Assembly: GCA_030789695.1 (NCBI GenBank)
Contig: CM061139.1
Location: 203,829,641 to 203,893,640, forward strand
Reading direction: 5' to 3'
Length of the DNA: 64,000 nucleotides
Source: Scilla litardierei
Lineage: Eukaryota > Streptophyta > Magnoliopsida > Asparagales > Asparagaceae
Part shown: positions 63,162 through 64,000 of the stretch, one piece after another
Numbering within the stretch: position 1 is the stretch's first letter
How the letters are laid out: each line of letters opens with the position of its first letter
Position numbers and translations under genes: made by a program
Notes under the pieces: generated by a model
Told to the model about the DNA's origin: nothing
The model's input: the letters and a program-made list of their open reading frames with translations, nothing else
Databases searched by the model: none

Positions 63162-63404
63162 CATGGTACATCAAAAAGTATACATCCGCCAGCACAAATA
63201 TAAACGATCATCAGATCGGTGCACAACATACAACATATGTCTCAACAGACATCAAAATAAATGTACATCAAAATGTATCATCAAAACATCCAAAAATACA
63301 TCATAAAGACATGATAAATACATGACCACCCAACTATCCTACCCCACTCTCTCACGACAAAATATGTCATCCAAGTGCACATGGGAGAGTCCTCCAACGC
63401 AAGC

Positions 63405-63926
63405 TCAGGAGGCGGAGGGAGGATCAACAACAGCAGCATGCTGTGCAGAAGGGGTGGTAGTCTCTGGGTCGACAGGAGTGGCAACCGAAGGGAGAGTGGC
63501 AACAGGAGTGGTCTCGGGAGCACCAGTAGAAGTATCCACCGAAGGAATGGTGGCAGCAGGTGTGCTCTCGGGAGCACCAGCAGAAGTAGTGGCAGTAGAC
63601 GTACCCTCGGGGGCACGAGCAGGAGAATCACCTCGCTCCTCATCCTCATCAACGTCCATGACCTCCTCATCAGAAAGCGTCGGAGGAACATCAATATCCA
63701 GATACTCGCAGAGGCGAGCAAGCATCTCCTCACAATGAGAAACACGAGACTCCACACGTCTCAGGGAAACTGAAAGCTCAGCGAGTGAAGGAGTAGGAGG
63801 AGCAGGAGCTGCTGAAGCAGAGGGGGTAGTCCTCTGAACGTGACGCAAAGCCGCAAGAGACTTCTTGACGGCAGTCGCGTTCAGGGGAGGACCCAAAGTA
63901 TATTTGGTTTGTTTATATTTGGTTTG
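63405..63926 (-). CDS. C-terminal part of an extra ORF of element H
   Basis: An open frame ends at 63405. The first listed codon (63896) is TTG, not ATG, and the frame stays open upstream to a stop at about 63929, so the true start is unknown. The peptide has a helical stretch (SLAELSVSLRRVESRVSHCE, MLARLCEYLDIDVPPT), then an acidic patch (DEEVMDVDEDEERG) and a Thr/Pro/Ala-rich tail. It lies where SIRE-like elements have an extra, env-like ORF. I see no membrane anchor, and the function is unknown. Confidence 0.4.
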   Translation of the reverse strand, partial: QTKYKQTKYTLGPPLNATAVKKSLAALRHVQRTTPSASAAPAPPTPSLAELSVSLRRVESRVSHCEEMLARLCEYLDIDVPPTLSDEEVMDVDEDEERGDSPARAPEGTSTATTSAGAPESTPAATIPSVDTSTGAPETTPVATLPSVATPVDPETTTPSAQHAAVVDPPSAS

Positions 63927-64000
63927 TCATCATCAAAAAGGGGGAGAAGTCTAGTAGGCCACTATAGGAAAGGAGATCGGCAAGTTGAGGAAAGTCGGAA
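63927..64000 (+). other. Plus-strand polypurine-like block at the window end
   Basis: TTTGTCATCATCAAAAAGGG followed by GGAGAAG is the 3' untranslated and polypurine signature of a SIRE-like element, but on the plus strand, opposite to H. TATATTTGGTTTG is duplicated just before it (63899-63926). This is probably a junction between two elements. Confidence 0.4.

Larger units (their letters stand above)
60732..64000 (-). mobile_element. Element H: minus-strand SIRE-like copia element, 3' part
   Basis: The 3' LTR (60732-62459) is followed at higher coordinates, i.e. upstream on the minus strand, by several C-rich blocks that read as polypurine tracts on the minus strand (TCACCAAAAAGGGGGAGAA). 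An extra ORF lies at 63405-63926. Pol and the 5' LTR would be beyond the window. Sequence from about 63926 has a polypurine-like block in the opposite orientation and may belong to another element, so the right limit is uncertain. Confidence 0.6.

Overview
This is nuclear DNA of a flowering plant, and nearly all of it is transposable elements, many inserted into each other. The evidence is plant LTR-retrotransposon lineages (Athila, Tat and copia types with gag, pol and the expected primer-binding sites), a hAT DNA transposon, MITEs and tRNA-like SINEs. There are no operons and no rRNA or tRNA genes. I found no intact host gene, only possible exon scraps near 5872-5909, 15380-15600 and 48600-49836. 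I cannot name the species.

Layout. 268-5543: a hAT element with TIRs and a near-perfect 8-bp target-site duplication (TSD). Its transposase gene is decayed and carries a Ty3-type solo LTR at about 2811-4865. 6185-6298: a SINE-like fragment. 6299-14771: element A, a minus-strand Tat-lineage Ty3 element with decayed pol, almost no gag and a plus-strand antisense gene. 14960-15200: a second SINE-like sequence and a microsatellite. 15629-22059: element I, a young complete copia element with identical 113-bp LTRs, TSD GGGAT and open gag and pol. 23837-48018: element B, a Tat-lineage element with gag and protease but no reverse transcriptase, a 213-bp tandem repeat and two antisense genes. One antisense gene has an intact three-exon reading frame of about 622 aa. 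B's protease is split by element E (27391-38287, TSD ATCAC), a minus-strand Athila-type element with an intact gag-protease ORF and a second ORF but no RT or integrase. 49102-49615: a hAT MITE with a perfect 8-bp TSD. 49837-60731: element G, a SIRE-like copia whose 5' LTR was split by element D (51768-58467, TSD CCTAT), an Athila-like non-autonomous element with one unfamiliar acidic ORF. 60732 to the end: element H, a minus-strand SIRE-like element that enters G just after gag.

How they relate. A keeps pol but lost gag. B, D, E and the visible part of G lack RT; B, E and G keep gag. Movement of such elements would need enzymes from relatives. D and E share a primer-binding site, a U5 end block and a block at the polypurine tract but little else, which suggests they use the same machinery.

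The most unusual signal is structural. Three Athila-like LTRs (solo LTR, E, D) carry, about 300-700 nt from the LTR 3' end, a run of short hairpins whose loop is constant within a family while the stem sequence changes from hairpin to hairpin and stays complementary. The clearest case is E: five hairpins with the identical 14-nt loop CCAATCTCTTGCAA and five different stems, present in both LTRs. In addition, the LTRs of E, D and H, and a repeat flanking B, each carry many copies of their own short palindrome (ACTCGGCCGAGT, ACTCGGCCCGAGT, AACTAGTCGGT dyads, CAGACGTCTG). In E the same palindrome recurs just upstream of the second ORF, as an internal promoter would.
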